Assembly (NCBI GenBank): GCA_951799425.1
Contig: OX637406.1
Span: 30,622,390 to 30,686,389 of the forward strand
From: Ilex aquifolium
Lineage: Eukaryota; Streptophyta; Magnoliopsida; Aquifoliales; Aquifoliaceae
DNA length: 64,000 bases
Direction of reading: 5' to 3'
Part shown: piece after piece, positions 11,500 through 23,632 of the stretch
Layout: every line of letters begins with the position of its first letter
Numbering within the stretch: the stretch's first letter is position 1
Position numbers and translations under genes: made by a program
Notes under the pieces: generated by a model
Told to the model about the DNA's origin: nothing
Seen by the model: the letters and a program-made list of their open reading frames with translations, nothing else
The model's database searches: none

Positions 11500-11968
11500 A
11501 TCCCAAGAAGTTATGTATCTCGAAAACTGACTTCGGCCTCTCCTAACTCATGACTGCCTCAACTTTCTCCGAGTCGACTGACACACCCGAAGCCGACACC
11601 ATGTGTCCCATAAATTTCACCTCCGTCAGCCAAAATTCGTACTTACTGAACTTGGCGTACAACCGGTGGTCTCTCAAGGTCTGGAGAACAACCCTCAAGT
11701 GACCCTGATGCTCCTCCTCAAACTTGAAGCAGATCAGTATGTCATCAACAAAGACCACAACGAACTGATCTAGGTAGGGCTGGAACACCCTATGCATAAG
11801 ATCCATGAATGTCGTTGGGGCATTCGTCAATCCGAATGGCATCACAATAAACTTGAAATGCCCATAACGCGTTCGAAATGTCCTCTTTGGAATGTCGGCA
11901 TCCCTAATCCTCAACTAATGGTACCCTGTGCGCAGATCTATCTTGGAGTAAACCCGTGCCCTGACTTG
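11500..11968 (-). pseudogene. Chromovirus reverse transcriptase fragment
   Basis: The minus strand encodes RT palm motifs [14 protein letters not shown], then a [36 protein letters not shown], the active site [11 protein letters not shown], and [20 protein letters not shown]. It resembles 18160-18600 closely but with many changes, so it comes from a related copy. The left end is cut by the Athila LTR and the right end stops abruptly at an LTR-end-like sequence near 11970. Confidence 0.85.
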
Positions 11969-12382
11969 ATCCGAAATGTGTACACCCAAGTGCAGGCGGT
12001 CAAGTTGTAGTAATAATCTGGTTAAGTGGCACTCGTACATGGCGTTCGAACGTTCTCTTGAATACATGCCCGGATGTGGAGTTGATCACAAAAACGAGTT
12101 GGATCATGGTGCAAAGCTTTAAGCCCATGTCCCTTATCGGATGTTGGTCGCGGTACAGTAGTACTCACTTACTTATAGAGGAGTGGTGAAACAAAGGATT
12201 AGAGATGGATGTCCTGCTGCATACAGGGTTGATCATTTCAAGCAAGGATTGCTTGACGAGACAAAGGACAACTTGGCCAAGGCTGTATGTCGAAGGAAGA
12301 AGTTTGTTGATTCTAATCAGAATAAGAAAAATCAAGACAACCTCTCGACGAAGACGTTGACCTCTTCTGGTATGGGTGGTTT
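11969..12382. other. Unassigned stretch with a short LTR-end fragment
   Basis: The first 50 bases (TACACCCAAGTGCAGGCGG, then GGTCAAG and TAGTAATAATC) match the outer end of the LTR arms at about 60346 and 63073. The rest has a 70-codon ORF at 12183-12395 rich in Lys, Asn and Gln with no family I recognise. It could be debris of a DNA transposon. One CGTTCGAACG palindrome lies near 12044. Confidence 0.4.
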
Positions 12383-12690
12383 GTTACCCCCTTAGCTTTT
12401 GGCTTGGCATTGGCATGGGGCTGCCTCGCCCAAAGGCGCCCACGTCCTAGCCAAATTGGGTTTTTCTTGGTGCAGCAAACCTTTAGTGCAAAGTTGGCTT
12501 CCTAAAGGACTTGGACTTGTGTTTTATTGGGTTACAAAGTGGTTCGACAAAGGCTCAAGTGGCATGCAACGACTATGCCCCAGACTCAAGTCATTATAAC
12601 TCCTCGGCTCAGAGTATGTCCATTGTTGTCAATAGGTTTCTGCTCACTAACGATATTATAGGGGGTGATCCACGAAGGGGGTACCAGGCC
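12383..12690 (+). repeat. Left terminal inverted repeat of the long-TIR element
   Basis: Reverse complement of 23305-23632 with roughly 80-90 percent identity by eye. The similarity fades after GGTACCAGGCC near 12690. Confidence 0.7.
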
Positions 12691-12842
12691 CACTTACCTA
12701 GGGACCCCTATGCCCCTAATCTTTGGCACACGAAAGCAAGGCACGACCCCCAACAAATACTTGACATGGGTGGAGGTAAGGCATTCCAAAGTCCCAGACC
12801 CAAGATGCGAGGCAGATGATCGATGGGACCCGTCGTTGGTGG

Positions 12843-13030
12843 AAACCCCATGCATGGCTGAGGGAGGCTGCGCATGCATGGGTACATTGGGCATGACCAA
12901 TGGGTCGATTGAAGCCCCATGCATAGCTGAAGGAGGTAGCACATGCATGGGCACAACTAGGGGGTTGATTGAAGCCCCATGCATGGCTGAGGAAGATAGC
13001 TCGTGCATGGGCACGTTGGGCACAAGTAAG
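12843..13030. repeat. Three tandem units of 60-69 bases
   Basis: The word CCCCATGCAT recurs at 12846, 12915 and 12975, each followed by GGCTGA or AGCTGA and then a second GCATGGG about 35 bases on. Three open frames run through it, but their composition follows the repeat, so none is called as a gene. Confidence 0.75.
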
Positions 13031-13257
13031 CATGCAAGCAAAGCTAGCCGGTAGACTTGAATTATGGGGCAAGACTAGTTTGGAAGACCAAGCCATGGGT
13101 TGGGCATGGCTTGGTATGAAGGCAAGGCAAATCAAGTGTTGTGGGCTCGCAAAGACGGCATGTGCACAACATGTGAGATGGTTCCGAACAGTTGGGGCAA
13201 GTGTACTTCAAATGATGTCAGTTCCAGACGGTTGCTGACATATGCATGGCATGCAGG

Positions 13258-13262
13258 GCGGT
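13258..13262. repeat. Target duplication GCGGT, left copy
   Basis: GCGGT immediately precedes the 5' LTR and is repeated at 23082-23086 immediately after the 3' LTR. Five bases is the usual size for this superfamily. Confidence 0.88.
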
Positions 13263-15764
13263 TGTAAAACCCGGGTAAATTTGAACTTTTTCTGAAAAAG
13301 GGCAAAATGGTAATTTGCCACTGTAATGCGGATTTAAAATACGTATTTTTCTAGAGCTCGGATGACGAAACGGACCTCACCGTTGTATTCGTCTTACGAA
13401 ATCTAGTTGCCCTGTCAATTTCGTTGAATTCCGAGATAGTCAGATTTTTCACGTTTTACGAGACGACTGTGTCGAATGACCTCACAAAAGTCCCCAAAAA
13501 TGGAAATTATAAAATTTATTTATAATTGAATTAAAGTTCAAATAAAAATAATTTGAACTTAAACCGGGATGAAATTAATCGTTTCGGGGCGAAAACGGAC
13601 CCGGACAAGGGGGGCGTGCGGCGTGACGTGGACCAAGTGTTAAGGGTTATAAATATGAACAAATATCTGATTTTTAGGCAGAATACTCTGCATTTTCCAA
13701 TGGGCAAAACGTGTGAAGGAAGGGAGAGGGAGAGGGAAAGGAGAGAAAAAAAGAAAGTTTTCAAGGCTTCTCGCTACGATTTCCGCCTCTCCGTCGCTCG
13801 AATCAACTCGAGCCAAGAATCAAAGTTGATCTCCTCGACGAGAGCTACGCTTACGTACCAAGAACGAAGGATTTCACCGAAGATTCAAAAGGAAGATTTT
13901 GGGAAAATCAAAGGTTTGAGGTTGGGGTTGGTGTTCTTGAAGTTCTACACTTCATTTTACGCTCCAAGAGGTAGAGTTTCCTCCTACTTTGGTTTCTTTC
14001 TAACATATGGGTCCATATGAAATGGGTAGGTATATGGAACTATACATGTACTTGCCTCTTGTTATGGAAGTGAGGAATTGGGTATAGAAATGGCTTAGAC
14101 CAACTTCTAACTTAAATTTGATATGTGGAAGCTATTGGTGTAAACTCTTGGAAATTGGGTTTATGTGGGCTGTTTTGTGTATTTTAAAACTTTCCTATTA
14201 TAGTTGGGTTAATGGAAAAGGGTAGGTATATAGAACTATGTATTTCACTTGCCTATGGTAAAGGTGTAGGTGTAGAAATGATTTAATCAATTTCTAGTTT
14301 GAAATTAATATGTGAAGTTCCATGTGAAAATTCTTGGAGCTTGGTATTGTGTGGGCATGCTACGTGTTATATTGTGCCTTGTGAAAGAAATGAGTTATTT
14401 ACATAGGTTATGTGATAACATGATTGGTGCCTTGAAGGTATTTCGCTAAATGCCTATGTGAGAATTAAGCTTGTTATGGAATAATTTATGTGACATGCTT
14501 GAGAAAAATGTAATTGATATATGTTGTTAATATATTAGCATCATGATGAATTGTGATAATTATGTGCATTAGATATAAATTACCATGGCATCTGTTGAAG
14601 TATGTGGTTAAATTGATCCATATGGCATTCATTACATATGGGACTTGACATTGACATGCAATGGTTCATTACATTGCATTTGCACGGAGACATCGTATTA
14701 GGTGGGTGTGTGTGCATGGTGTAATCAAACACCACACTTAGTGATTGATGGGTGGGCTCTGGAAAGTTGGGTTGAAAATCCGACTGAGTCGCAAGGTTGC
14801 ATGAATATGGAGTCGGGGTTAGCAAGAAGGGCTAGAAAATTCCTCGGGTGAGAGACCCGGTGACTTGGATACGCACTCCAGTGGTATAAGAGTCCATAAA
14901 GTGTGTCGGTGTACGCGGAACCGTTGGTGGAAGTCCATGAATTCCGTGTCGGTTGGGTGTCGTTGGTGTAAGTCCATAAATACTCACCCCACAAGATCCG
15001 GAGATTTTAAAAGGATCATTGGATGAAATTCATCAATGACACATTTTCTACACATTGGCATTGCATTGTGTTGCGGGAGTCGGTGAGGGCTCAGGTTAAA
15101 GTGCGTGAGTGAGTTTCATCTCATTTCATGGCATGACATGGTAAAAGAATTCCAACATTGAATTGCATGTTCTTGTTTAGAATGGTTGTTGATTGTTACA
15201 TGTGCACATTCATATGCATCTAGGGTGGGGAGTAGCCTCTGTAGGAGATACTCTATTGAGCGTTGCTCACCCTATACGGGAAAACAATTCAGGTGCGGGA
15301 TACACACCGATGGACGGCTCTCATTTGGAGCCTCAAGGGTGAAGATAGGCCGAATTGTGGCCTTAACCTTGGTTTTTGTAAAACTTTTGTTAAAACTATG
15401 TTTTGGGCTTGTAATCTATGTAAAAGAATTGTAATCAAACTTATATGGACTACTTTTAATATAACCTTGCATGTTTTTATATGAGTATGGATAAATGGAC
15501 CCGGTGTGGTCAATGTTTACTCATAAATGGACCCGGTGCGGTCAATGTTGTATATTAGACCTCGGATGGGTCATGTTATTGTATATTGCATAGGTTGTGT
15601 TTTGGGTAGAGCTTCCCGCACAAAGGAGACTCTGCCCGAATTTCGTTAAATTATGGACCCCGATAAATGGGGCATCATAGCGTAATGTCGAGTTACATGA
15701 TATCCACAGGTATTCCGCGGGTTGATGGGTGATCAACGGACACTCGGATTTTTGGGGTGTCACA
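13263..15764 (+). repeat. 5' LTR of chromovirus 1
   Basis: Begins TGTAAAACCCGGG and ends GGGGTGTCACA. It contains 245 bases (about 14901-15145) that are missing from the 3' LTR. A purine tract (GGGAGAGGGAGAGGG) lies near 13720. Confidence 0.9.
13648..13657 (+). promoter_or_regulatory. TATA box of the chromovirus 1 5' LTR
   Basis: TTATAAATAT about 385 bases into the LTR, preserved at 21205-21214 in the other LTR. This is the likely start of the element's own transcript. Confidence 0.55.
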
Positions 15765-15767
15765 GCT

Positions 15768-15779
15768 TGGTATCAGAGC
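15768..15779 (+). other. Primer binding site, initiator tRNA-Met
   Basis: TGGTATCAGAGC lies three bases after the LTR end. It is the standard complement to the 3' end of plant initiator tRNA-Met. Confidence 0.9.
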
Positions 15780-16120
15780 CTAGGTATACGATTTACCTAG
15801 GGCTTGATGGGCATAGGTCTAGACCATTGCATTCATTGTACATTTCATGTTATGTGCTTTAAATGCTACATGTTATGTGCTACGTGTTATGTGAACAATA
15901 TGCATGGTAGAATGTATATGGAAAGGGAAACACTAGGGTTAGAAAACATAACATTGGGGTTCGAAGAAAGGGATGAACGGTATAGTTCAATGTCTAGATG
16001 TCTACTAGTAGGTGGCACAAGCACTATTAATAAGACAAGGAGAGAAATCTTAAAGTTTAAACTTGATCCCTATTTTGGGATACTATGTGAGTGTTCTATT
16101 GCTATTTGACATGTGTGTAG

Positions 16121-17240
16121 ATGACATATAGAGGAAGAGGACACCGAGGCGGTGGGTGGAACAACCAACCCCCACCGACCTTTGACCAACAAGCCTTCGT
16201 GGAGGTTATTGGTGCAGCGGCTGCTACTATTGCACAGGCCAGTGCTACAGCTGCTACTATTGCACAGACTAGTACAAATATGGGCCAAGGAGGCTCAAGT
16301 AACCTCCAGAAGTTCAAGGCACACCAACCTCCGACCTTCATGGGAGGGGCGGATCCGATGGTGGCTGACCATTGGTTCCGGCAAGTTGACAAGATCTTAG
16401 GGGCTATGGAGATCACATCCGATGCCACTAAGATAATGCTAGCTACATTCCAGCTAGAGGGAGAATCCCAATTATGGTGGGATTGGGTAAAGGACTCCAA
16501 GAACTTGGAGGTGACAACATGGGGAGAGTTCCGAGAGCTCTTTATGGGCAAATATTTTCCGGCGTCTGTCCAGCAAGCTAAGGCTCGGGAGTTCCTGAAT
16601 TTGAGGCAAGGAACTATGATAGTATTAGAATACGTGGCTAAGTTCACGGAATTAGCCCGTTTCTCTGATGATTATGTGGCCACAGACATGGCCAAGGTGA
16701 GGAAGTTTGAGGATGGCTTGAAATTGTCCATCCGGGGTAAAATTGTGGGCCTCTGCCTGCAAGACTTGGACTCGATGGTCGAGGCATCTATGGCCATTGA
16801 GAGAGATAGATGATGCACGGAACATCCGGGAAGCGGGTGTTAAAGACAAGAAGGAGGGTCAATCCTTTTCTTCTAGCTCGGGAAAGAGGCAGAAGACTTT
16901 CACTCCGCAGGGACAGCCAGGACAGGGCCGTGGCTATCAAGGCCAAGGCCAAGGTCGATCCTCCCAAGGCGGGGGAAACCTAAGGACAACATATCAGGCA
17001 GGTTAGAGGACTTGTTTCCATTGCCACCAGCCGGGCCACATGAAGCGGGATTGTCCTCAGAGGCAGGGATCCCAGAGTTATGGAGCGTCTCAATCCCAGT
17101 CATCGGTGGGGCACTCACAGACTCACTTTATTCCTACCTACCCCACCATGGGCCAGGGAAGCCAGTACCAGTTTCAGGGTGCTGCACAGGGCCCTACTAC
17201 TTCACGTGCGAGGATCCCGCAATCAGGCCAAATGGGCTAG
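16121..17240 (+). pseudogene. Chromovirus 1 gag
   Basis: Starts at ATG 16121 (MTYRGRGHRGGG). The capsid-like region has FMGGADPMVADHWFRQVDKI, WWDWVKDSK and FRELFMGKYFPASV (residues about 70-150). A +1 frameshift near 16808 comes before DARNIREAGVKDKKEG. A TAG at about 17005 (expected Gln) precedes the zinc knuckle CFHCHQPGHMKRDC at about 17010-17050. A further TAG near 17238 also replaces Gln. The family role is assembly of the virus-like particle. Confidence 0.87.
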
Positions 17241-17249
17241 AGCATAGGT

Positions 17250-20200
17250 CGAGGTCGAGGCCAAGGTTCACAATCCGGGACTTCAGGGACCCAGGGGCGT
17301 GTCTACGCCATTATGCCTCAGACTGAGCCAGCAGATCAGTCGGTTATCCAGGGTACATTTCTACTCTCTCGCTTATGGACAAGGGTATTATTTTACTCTG
17401 GTGCATCTCATTCTTTTATTGCTGCATCATGTGTGAAAGATTTGGGCTTAGCGATTGAAACCTTGGAAGAGCCGTTGCATGTGAGTTCTCCCCTAGGAGC
17501 TAGGGTGAGCGTTGATCAAATATGTCAGGTTGTGAGCTAGAGATCTCGGGGATTCTACTCACCGTGGACCTTAGGGTCATGGATATGTCAGAGTTTGATG
17601 TCATTCTTGGGATGGACTGGTTGGCGGCACACCAAGTCGTCATTGATTGTGATCGGAAGAGGGTCACCGCTTACACACCAGATGGTGTTTGTTTCAAGTT
17701 CCAGGGGGAAAAGCATGGCGCATTACCCCAAGCAGTGTATGACTCCCGTTGGCACGGTTAATTGGTGGGTTGGCTAGCAAGAGGACGAGGCGAGACAGAA
17801 GTTGGGTTTACCTAGGGTGGTTTGTGAGTATGAGGATGTTTTTCCAAATGAACTACCGGGATTACCTCCACATAGGGATGTAGACTTCACCATTGAGTTT
17901 CACCCCGGTACATCGCCCATTTCTATGACTCTACATAGGATGGCACCTGCTGAGTTGCAAGAGCTCAAGGTCCAATTGCAAGAATTGATGGACAAGGGGT
18001 TCATTAGGCCGAGCACCTCACCTTGGGGCGCTCCGGTATTGTTTGCCAAGAAGAAAGATAAGACTCTTCAGCTATGCATAGATTACCGGCAGTTGAATCG
18101 GATTACTATCAAGAATAGATATCATTTGGCGAGGATTGATGATTTATTTGATCAACTGAGAGGGGTGCGGGTCTACTCCAAGATAGATCTACGCACGGGT
18201 TACCATCAGCTGAGGGTTAGGGAGGAAGATATCCCTAAGACGGCATTCAGAATGCGGTATGGGCATTTTTAGTTCACCGTGATGCCCTTTGGATTGACGA
18301 ATGCCCTGGCGGCATTCATGAATCTCATGCATAGGGTGTTCCAACCCTACTTAGATCAGTTTTTCGTAGTCTTTGTTGACGACATTTTGATCTACTCCAA
18401 GTCTGAGGAGGAGCATGAGGGTCACTTGAGGGTTGTTCTCCAGACCTTGAGAGACCACCAGTTGTACGCCAAGTTCAGCAAGTGTGAATTTTGGATTACG
18501 GAGGTAAAGTTTTTGGGACACGTGGTATCGGCTTCGGGGGTGTCGGTTGACCCGGAGAAGGTTGAGGCAGTTATGAGTTAGGAGAGGCCGAAGTCGGTCT
18601 TCGAGATACACAGTTTCTTGGGATTGGCAGGGTACTACCGGAGGTTCATCGAGGACTTCTCCCGACTAGCCGCACCTATGACGAGATTGACCCGGAATGA
18701 GGTCAAGTTTGAGTGGAATGATTCGTGTGAGAAGGCATTCCAGGAGTTGAAGAAGAGGCTTACTTCAGCTCCTATTTTGATTGTTCCGAAGAGGGGATTG
18801 AGGTACACAGTGTATTCTGATGCCTCCAAGGACAGACTTGGTTGTGTCTTGATGCAGTCCGGGAGAGTGGTAGCTTATGGTTCTCGGTAGTTAAAGAACC
18901 ACGAGCAGAATTACCCCACACATGACATGGAGTTGGCGGCCATAGTCTTTGCCTTGAAGGCTTGGCGCCACTATCTATATGGTGAGCAATTCGATGTGTT
19001 TTCAGACCACAAAAGTCTGAAGTACATATTTACACAGCGGGACCTCAACATGAGGCAACGCATGTGGATGGAGTATCTGGAGGACCATGACTTCACTTTG
19101 TATTACCATCCCGGTAAGGCAAATGTGGTGGCTGATGCACTCAGCCAGAAGTCACGGGGAGTCTTGACTAGTGTGGCTTCCCGGGAGTGGCAGATGCTCG
19201 AGACTGTGGGACAGTTCGGGCTACACTACATGGGTCAGGCTCAGGGCACTTTGGAGAGTTTGGTGGCTACGCCTTCCCTATTGAGCAGAATGATCGAGTC
19301 CCAGGGGCAGGACACGAAGATGTTGTCCATCAGGGACCGAGTACGGTTGGGTACAGGTGACGAGGGCTAGGCCATTCACACGGATGGTAGTCTTCGGTAT
19401 AGGGGAAGGGTTGTGGTTCCCCATTCTACGGATCTGAGAGAGGAGATCCTTAGAGAGTTCCATTGCTCCTGTTTTGCTGTGCATCCAGGTGGCACGAAGA
19501 TGTACCATGATCTTCATCGCCAGTATTATTGGAGCGGAATGAAGAAACATGTTGGGGATTTTGTTAGCCGATGTCTCACGTGTCAGCAGGTGAAGGTTGA
19601 ACACCAGAGACCAGCAGGGTTACTCCAGCCTTTGGAGGTAGCGGAGTGGAAGTGGGAGCATGTCACGATGGATTTTGTGACCCACTTGCCACGAACATCG
19701 CGAGGGCATGACGCGGTATGGATGATAGTGGACCGGCTTACGAAGTCGACACACTTTTTGGCGGTGCGGATGACCTTCACACTGGAGGAATTCTGCAGGG
19801 TGTATATACGGGAGATTGTCCGGTTGCATGGGGTGCCCGTATCTATAGTATCGGATCGGGATCCCAGGTTTATGGCTCATTTTTAGGAGAGTTTCCAACG
19901 AGCCATGGGGACACAGTTGATGATGAGCACTGCTTTTCATCCCCAGACGGACGGTCAGTCGGAGAGGACCATCTAGACTTTAGAGGACATGCTACGGGCA
20001 TGCGTCCTAGATCTCAAGGGTAGTTGGGAAGAGCACTTACCCTTAGTGGAGTTCGTCTACAACAACAGTTATCAGGCGAGCATACAGATGGCACCCTATG
20101 AGGCACTATATTGGAGGCCTTGTCATTCTTCGGTTTGTTGGACGGAGGTAGGAGAGAGACCCTCTACGGGTTCGGAATTGGTTAGAGACACCTCGGAGAA

Positions 20201-20726
20201 GGTGGACTTGATACGGAAGCGTCTTCTCACGGCTCAGAGCCGACAGAAGAGTTATGCCAATAGACGGCGGCGACCTCTAGAGTTTGAGGTGGGAGATCAT
20301 GTCTTCTTGAAGGTGATGCCTAAAAGAGGAGTGGTCAGGTTCGACAAGCGGGGAAAGCTGTCACCGAGGTATATCGGGCCCTTCAAAGTACTTGAGAGAG
20401 TTGGTACAGTTGCTTACCGATTGGCGTTACCGCCAAATCTATCGGGGGTTCACACGGTGTTCCATGTCTCCATGCTCTGGAAATACACCCCAGATCCGAC
20501 TCATGTGGTGGATTGGGGCGAGCTTGTTGTTGATGCGGATGAGACCTTCGAGGAGGGACCGGTGCGTATCATGGATAGCCGGGATCAGGTTTTGCGAGGC
20601 AAGACCGTGAGGCTAGTGAAGGTGTTGTGGCAGTACCGAGGAGTGGAGGAGGCAACATGGGAGCGTGAGGACACTATACGTACCAGCTATCCTTTCTTAT
20701 TCGAGGATAGAGGTACATTATTATAG
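17250..20726 (+). pseudogene. Chromovirus 1 pol (protease, RT, RNase H, integrase, chromodomain-like tail)
   Basis: The protease motif reads LFYSGASHSF instead of DSGASHSF, so the catalytic Asp is lost (near 17393). A one-base loss near 17527 shifts the frame before ILGMDWLAAHQ. RT motifs include [30 protein letters not shown] and [14 protein letters not shown]. RNase H has VYSDASKDRLGCVL and DHKSLKYIF. Integrase has the HHCC region near 19480-19590, then MDFVTHLP, VSDRDPRF and HPQTDGQSERTI. The tail LVKVLWQYRGVEEATWERED ends before the stop at 20726. Nonsense codons occur near 18271, 18580, 18889, 19369, 19885 and 19977, mostly CAG or TGG turned into TAG. Confidence 0.9.
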
Positions 20727-20807
20727 TCATCTAATATTATATGACTGTTGCATACGCATGTGGTTGACTATGCATGTGTGTGTGAATTTTGGGGATGAAA
20801 TTCTTTT

Positions 20808-20820
20808 AAGGAGGGAAGAA
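20808..20820 (+). other. Polypurine tract of chromovirus 1
   Basis: AAGGAGGGAAGAA directly abuts the 3' LTR start. Confidence 0.85.
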
Positions 20821-23081
20821 TGTAAAACCCGGGTAAATTTAAATTTTTTCTGAAAAATGACAAAATGGTAATTTGCCATTGTAATACGGATTTAAAATAC
20901 GTATTTCTCTAGAGCTCGAATGACAAAACGGACCTCACCGTTGTATTCGTCTCGCGAAATCTAGTTGCCCTGTCAATTTTCATTAAATTCCGAGATAGTC
21001 AAATTTTTCACATTTTACGAGACGACTGTGTCAAATGACCTCACAAAAGTCCCCAAAAACGAAAATTATAAAATTTCCTTATAATTAAATTAAAATTCAA
21101 ATAAAAATAATTTGAACTTAAACCGGGATGAAATTAATCGTTTCGGGGCGAAAACGGACCCGGACAAGGGGGCGTGCGGCGTGACGTGGACCAAGTGTTA
21201 AGGGTTATAAATATGAACAAATATCTGATTTTTAGGCAGAATACTCTGCATTTTCCAATGGGCAAAACGTGTGAAGGAAGGGAGAGGGAGAGGGAAAGGA
21301 GAGAAAAAAAGAAAGTTTTCAAGGCTTCTCGCTACGATTTCCGCCCCTCCGTCGCTCAAATCAACTCGAGCCAAGAATCAAAGTTGATCTCCTCGACGAG
21401 GGCTACGCTTACGTACCAAGAACGAAGGATTTCACCGAAGATCCAAAGGGAAGATTTTTGGAAAATCAAAGGTTTGAGGTTGGGGTTGGTGTTCTTGAAG
21501 TTCTACACTTCATTTTACGCTTCAAGAGGTAGGGTTCCCTCCTACTTTGGTTTCTTTCTAACCTATGGGTCCATATGAAATGGGTAGGTATATGGAACTA
21601 TACATGTCACTTGTCTCTTGTTATGGAAGTGAGGAATTGGATATAGAAATGGCTTAGACCAACTTCTAGCTTAAATTTGATATGTGGAAGCTATTGGTGT
21701 AAACTCTTGGAAATTGGGTTTATGTGGGCTGTTTTGTGTATTTTAAAACTTTCCTAGTATAGTTGGGTTAATGGAAAAATGTAGATATATAGAACTATGT
21801 ATTTCACTTGCCTATGGTTAAGGTGTAGGTGTAGAAATGATTTAATCAATTTCTAGTTTGAAATTGATATGTGAAGTTCCATGTGAAAATTCTTGGAGTT
21901 TGGTATTGTGTGGGCATGCTACGTGTTATATTGTGTCTTGTGAAAGAAATGAGTTATTTACATAGGTTATGTGATAACATGATTGGTGCCTTGAAGATAT
22001 TTCGCTAAATGCCTATGTGAGAATTAAGCTTGTTATGGCATAATTTATGTGTGACATGCTTGAGAAAAAGGTAATTGATATATGTTGTTAATATATTAGC
22101 ATCATGATGAATTGTGGTAATTATGTGCATTAGATATAAATTACCATGGCATATGTTGAAGTATGTGGTTAAATTGATCCATATGGCATTCATTACATAT
22201 GAGACTTGACATTGACATGCAATGGTTCATTGCATTGCATTTGCACGGAGACATCGCATTATGTGGGTGTGTGTGCATGGTGTGATCAAACACCACACTT
22301 GGTGATTGATGGGTGGGCTATAGAAAGTTGGGTTGAAAATCCGACTGAGTCGCACGGTTGCATGAATATGGAGTCGGGGTTAGCAAGAAGGGCTAGAAAA
22401 TCCCTCGGGTGAGAGACCCGGTGACTTGGATACGCACTCCAGTGGTATAAGAATCCATAAAAGAATTCCAACATTGAATTGCATGTTCTTGTTTAGAATG
22501 GTTGTTGATTGTTACATGTGCACATTCATATGCATCTAGGGTGGAGAGTAGCCTCTGTATGAGATACTCTATTGAGCGTTGCTCACCCTATACGGAAAAA
22601 TATTTCAGGTGCGGGATACACACCGGTGGACGGCTCTCATTTGGAGCCTCAAGGGTGAAGAGAGGCCGAATTGTGGCCTTAACCTTGGTTTTTCTAAAAC
22701 TTTTGTTAAAACTATGTTTTGGGCATGTAATATATGTAAAAGAATTGTAATCAAACTTATATGGACTACTTTTAATATAACTTTGCATGTTTTTATATGA
22801 GTATGGATAAATGGACCCGGTGTGGTCAATGTTTACTCATAAATGGACCCGATGCGGTCAATGTTGTATATTGGACCTCGGATGGGTCATGTGATTGTAT
22901 ATTGCACAGGTTGTGTTTTGGGTAGATTTTTCCGTACAAAAGAGACTCTGCCCGAAATTTCGTTAAATTATGGACCCCGATAAATGGGGCATAATGGCGT
23001 GATGTCGAGTTACATAATATTCACAGGTATTCCGCGGGTTGATGGGTGATCAACGGACACCCGAATTTTTGGGGTGTCACA
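20821..23081 (+). repeat. 3' LTR of chromovirus 1
   Basis: Same ends as the 5' LTR (TGTAAAACCCGGG to GGTGTCACA), but 245 bases are deleted at about 22460 with TAAA microhomology at the junction. Scattered substitutions against the 5' LTR suggest an insertion that is not recent. Confidence 0.9.
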
Positions 23082-23086
23082 GCGGT
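23082..23086. repeat. Target duplication GCGGT, right copy
   Basis: Matches 13258-13262. Confidence 0.88.
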
Positions 23087-23304
23087 TCTGTGCAGTTGCT
23101 GGCATGTGCACAGCATGAAGGAGATGCTAGCATATGCACACAGCAGTTGTGGGCAGTTGCTAGCTGGCTCAGCCAACAGTTGCAACTGCCCCTTGCCCTG
23201 ATCAACATATATGGAAGTGGCAGAGGGACTCAGCCATAGTCAGTAGGTTGTGGGTTGCTTTGTGGGTGAACCTAATTGTTGCTTTGTGGGTGAAGCTGGC
23301 CTTG

Positions 23305-23330
23305 CACCTCCTTCGCGGAGCACACCCCCA

Positions 23331-23361
<31 letters not shown>

Positions 23362-23632
23362 ATAATAAGATTAGTGAGCAAAAACCTATTGACAATAATG
23401 GACATACTCTGAACCGAGGAGTCATAATGACTTGAACCTGGAACATAGTCATTGCATTTCATGTGAGCCTTTGCCGAACCACTTTATAACCCAACAAAAC
23501 ACAAGTCCAAGTCCTTTAGGAAGCCAAATTTACACTAAGGATTTGCTTCACCAAGCAAAACCCAATTTGGCTAAGGCATCTTTGGACGAGACAACCCCAT
23601 GCCAATGTCGAGCCAAAAGCTAAAGGGGTAAC
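23305..23632 (-). repeat. Right terminal inverted repeat of the long-TIR element
   Basis: Reverse complement of 12383-12690. It contains a run of 30 C at 23332-23361 where the left copy has only GGGGG. The inner flank carries a duplicated TTGCTTTGTGGGTGAA word near 23255-23295. Confidence 0.7.
23332..23361. repeat. Poly-C homopolymer, 30 bases
   Basis: Uninterrupted run of C. Its length may be a sequencing or assembly estimate. Confidence 0.9.

Larger units (their letters stand above)
13263..23081 (+). mobile_element. Complete chromovirus (Del/Tekay-like Ty3/gypsy), inactive
   Basis: LTRs of 2502 and 2261 bases flank gag, protease, RT, RNase H and integrase in gypsy order, with an initiator tRNA-Met primer site and a polypurine tract. 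The integrase C-terminus carries a chromodomain-like tail (LVKVLWQYRGVEEATWERED), which with the large LTRs points to the Tekay/Del clade. The five-base target duplication shows a simple insertion. Many premature stops and at least two frameshifts make it non-functional. Confidence 0.9.
12383..23632. mobile_element. Long-TIR DNA element interrupted by a chromovirus
   Basis: Inverted repeats of about 310-330 bases (12383-12690 and 23305-23632) start with GTTACCCC and share many words, for example CTTTTGGCT, GGACTTGGACTTGTGTTTT and GAGTATGTCCATT. Removing the insertion at 13263-23081 and one GCGGT leaves an element of about 1.4 kb with no recognisable transposase, so it is probably non-autonomous (Mutator-like or foldback). 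No convincing target duplication was seen at its outer ends, so the class is uncertain. Confidence 0.62.

Noticed and set aside
12665..13135. Overlapping ORFs rich in Met, Cys and His on both strands
   Set aside because: All run through the 60-69 base tandem repeats; length is a consequence of the repeat period, with no family similarity.
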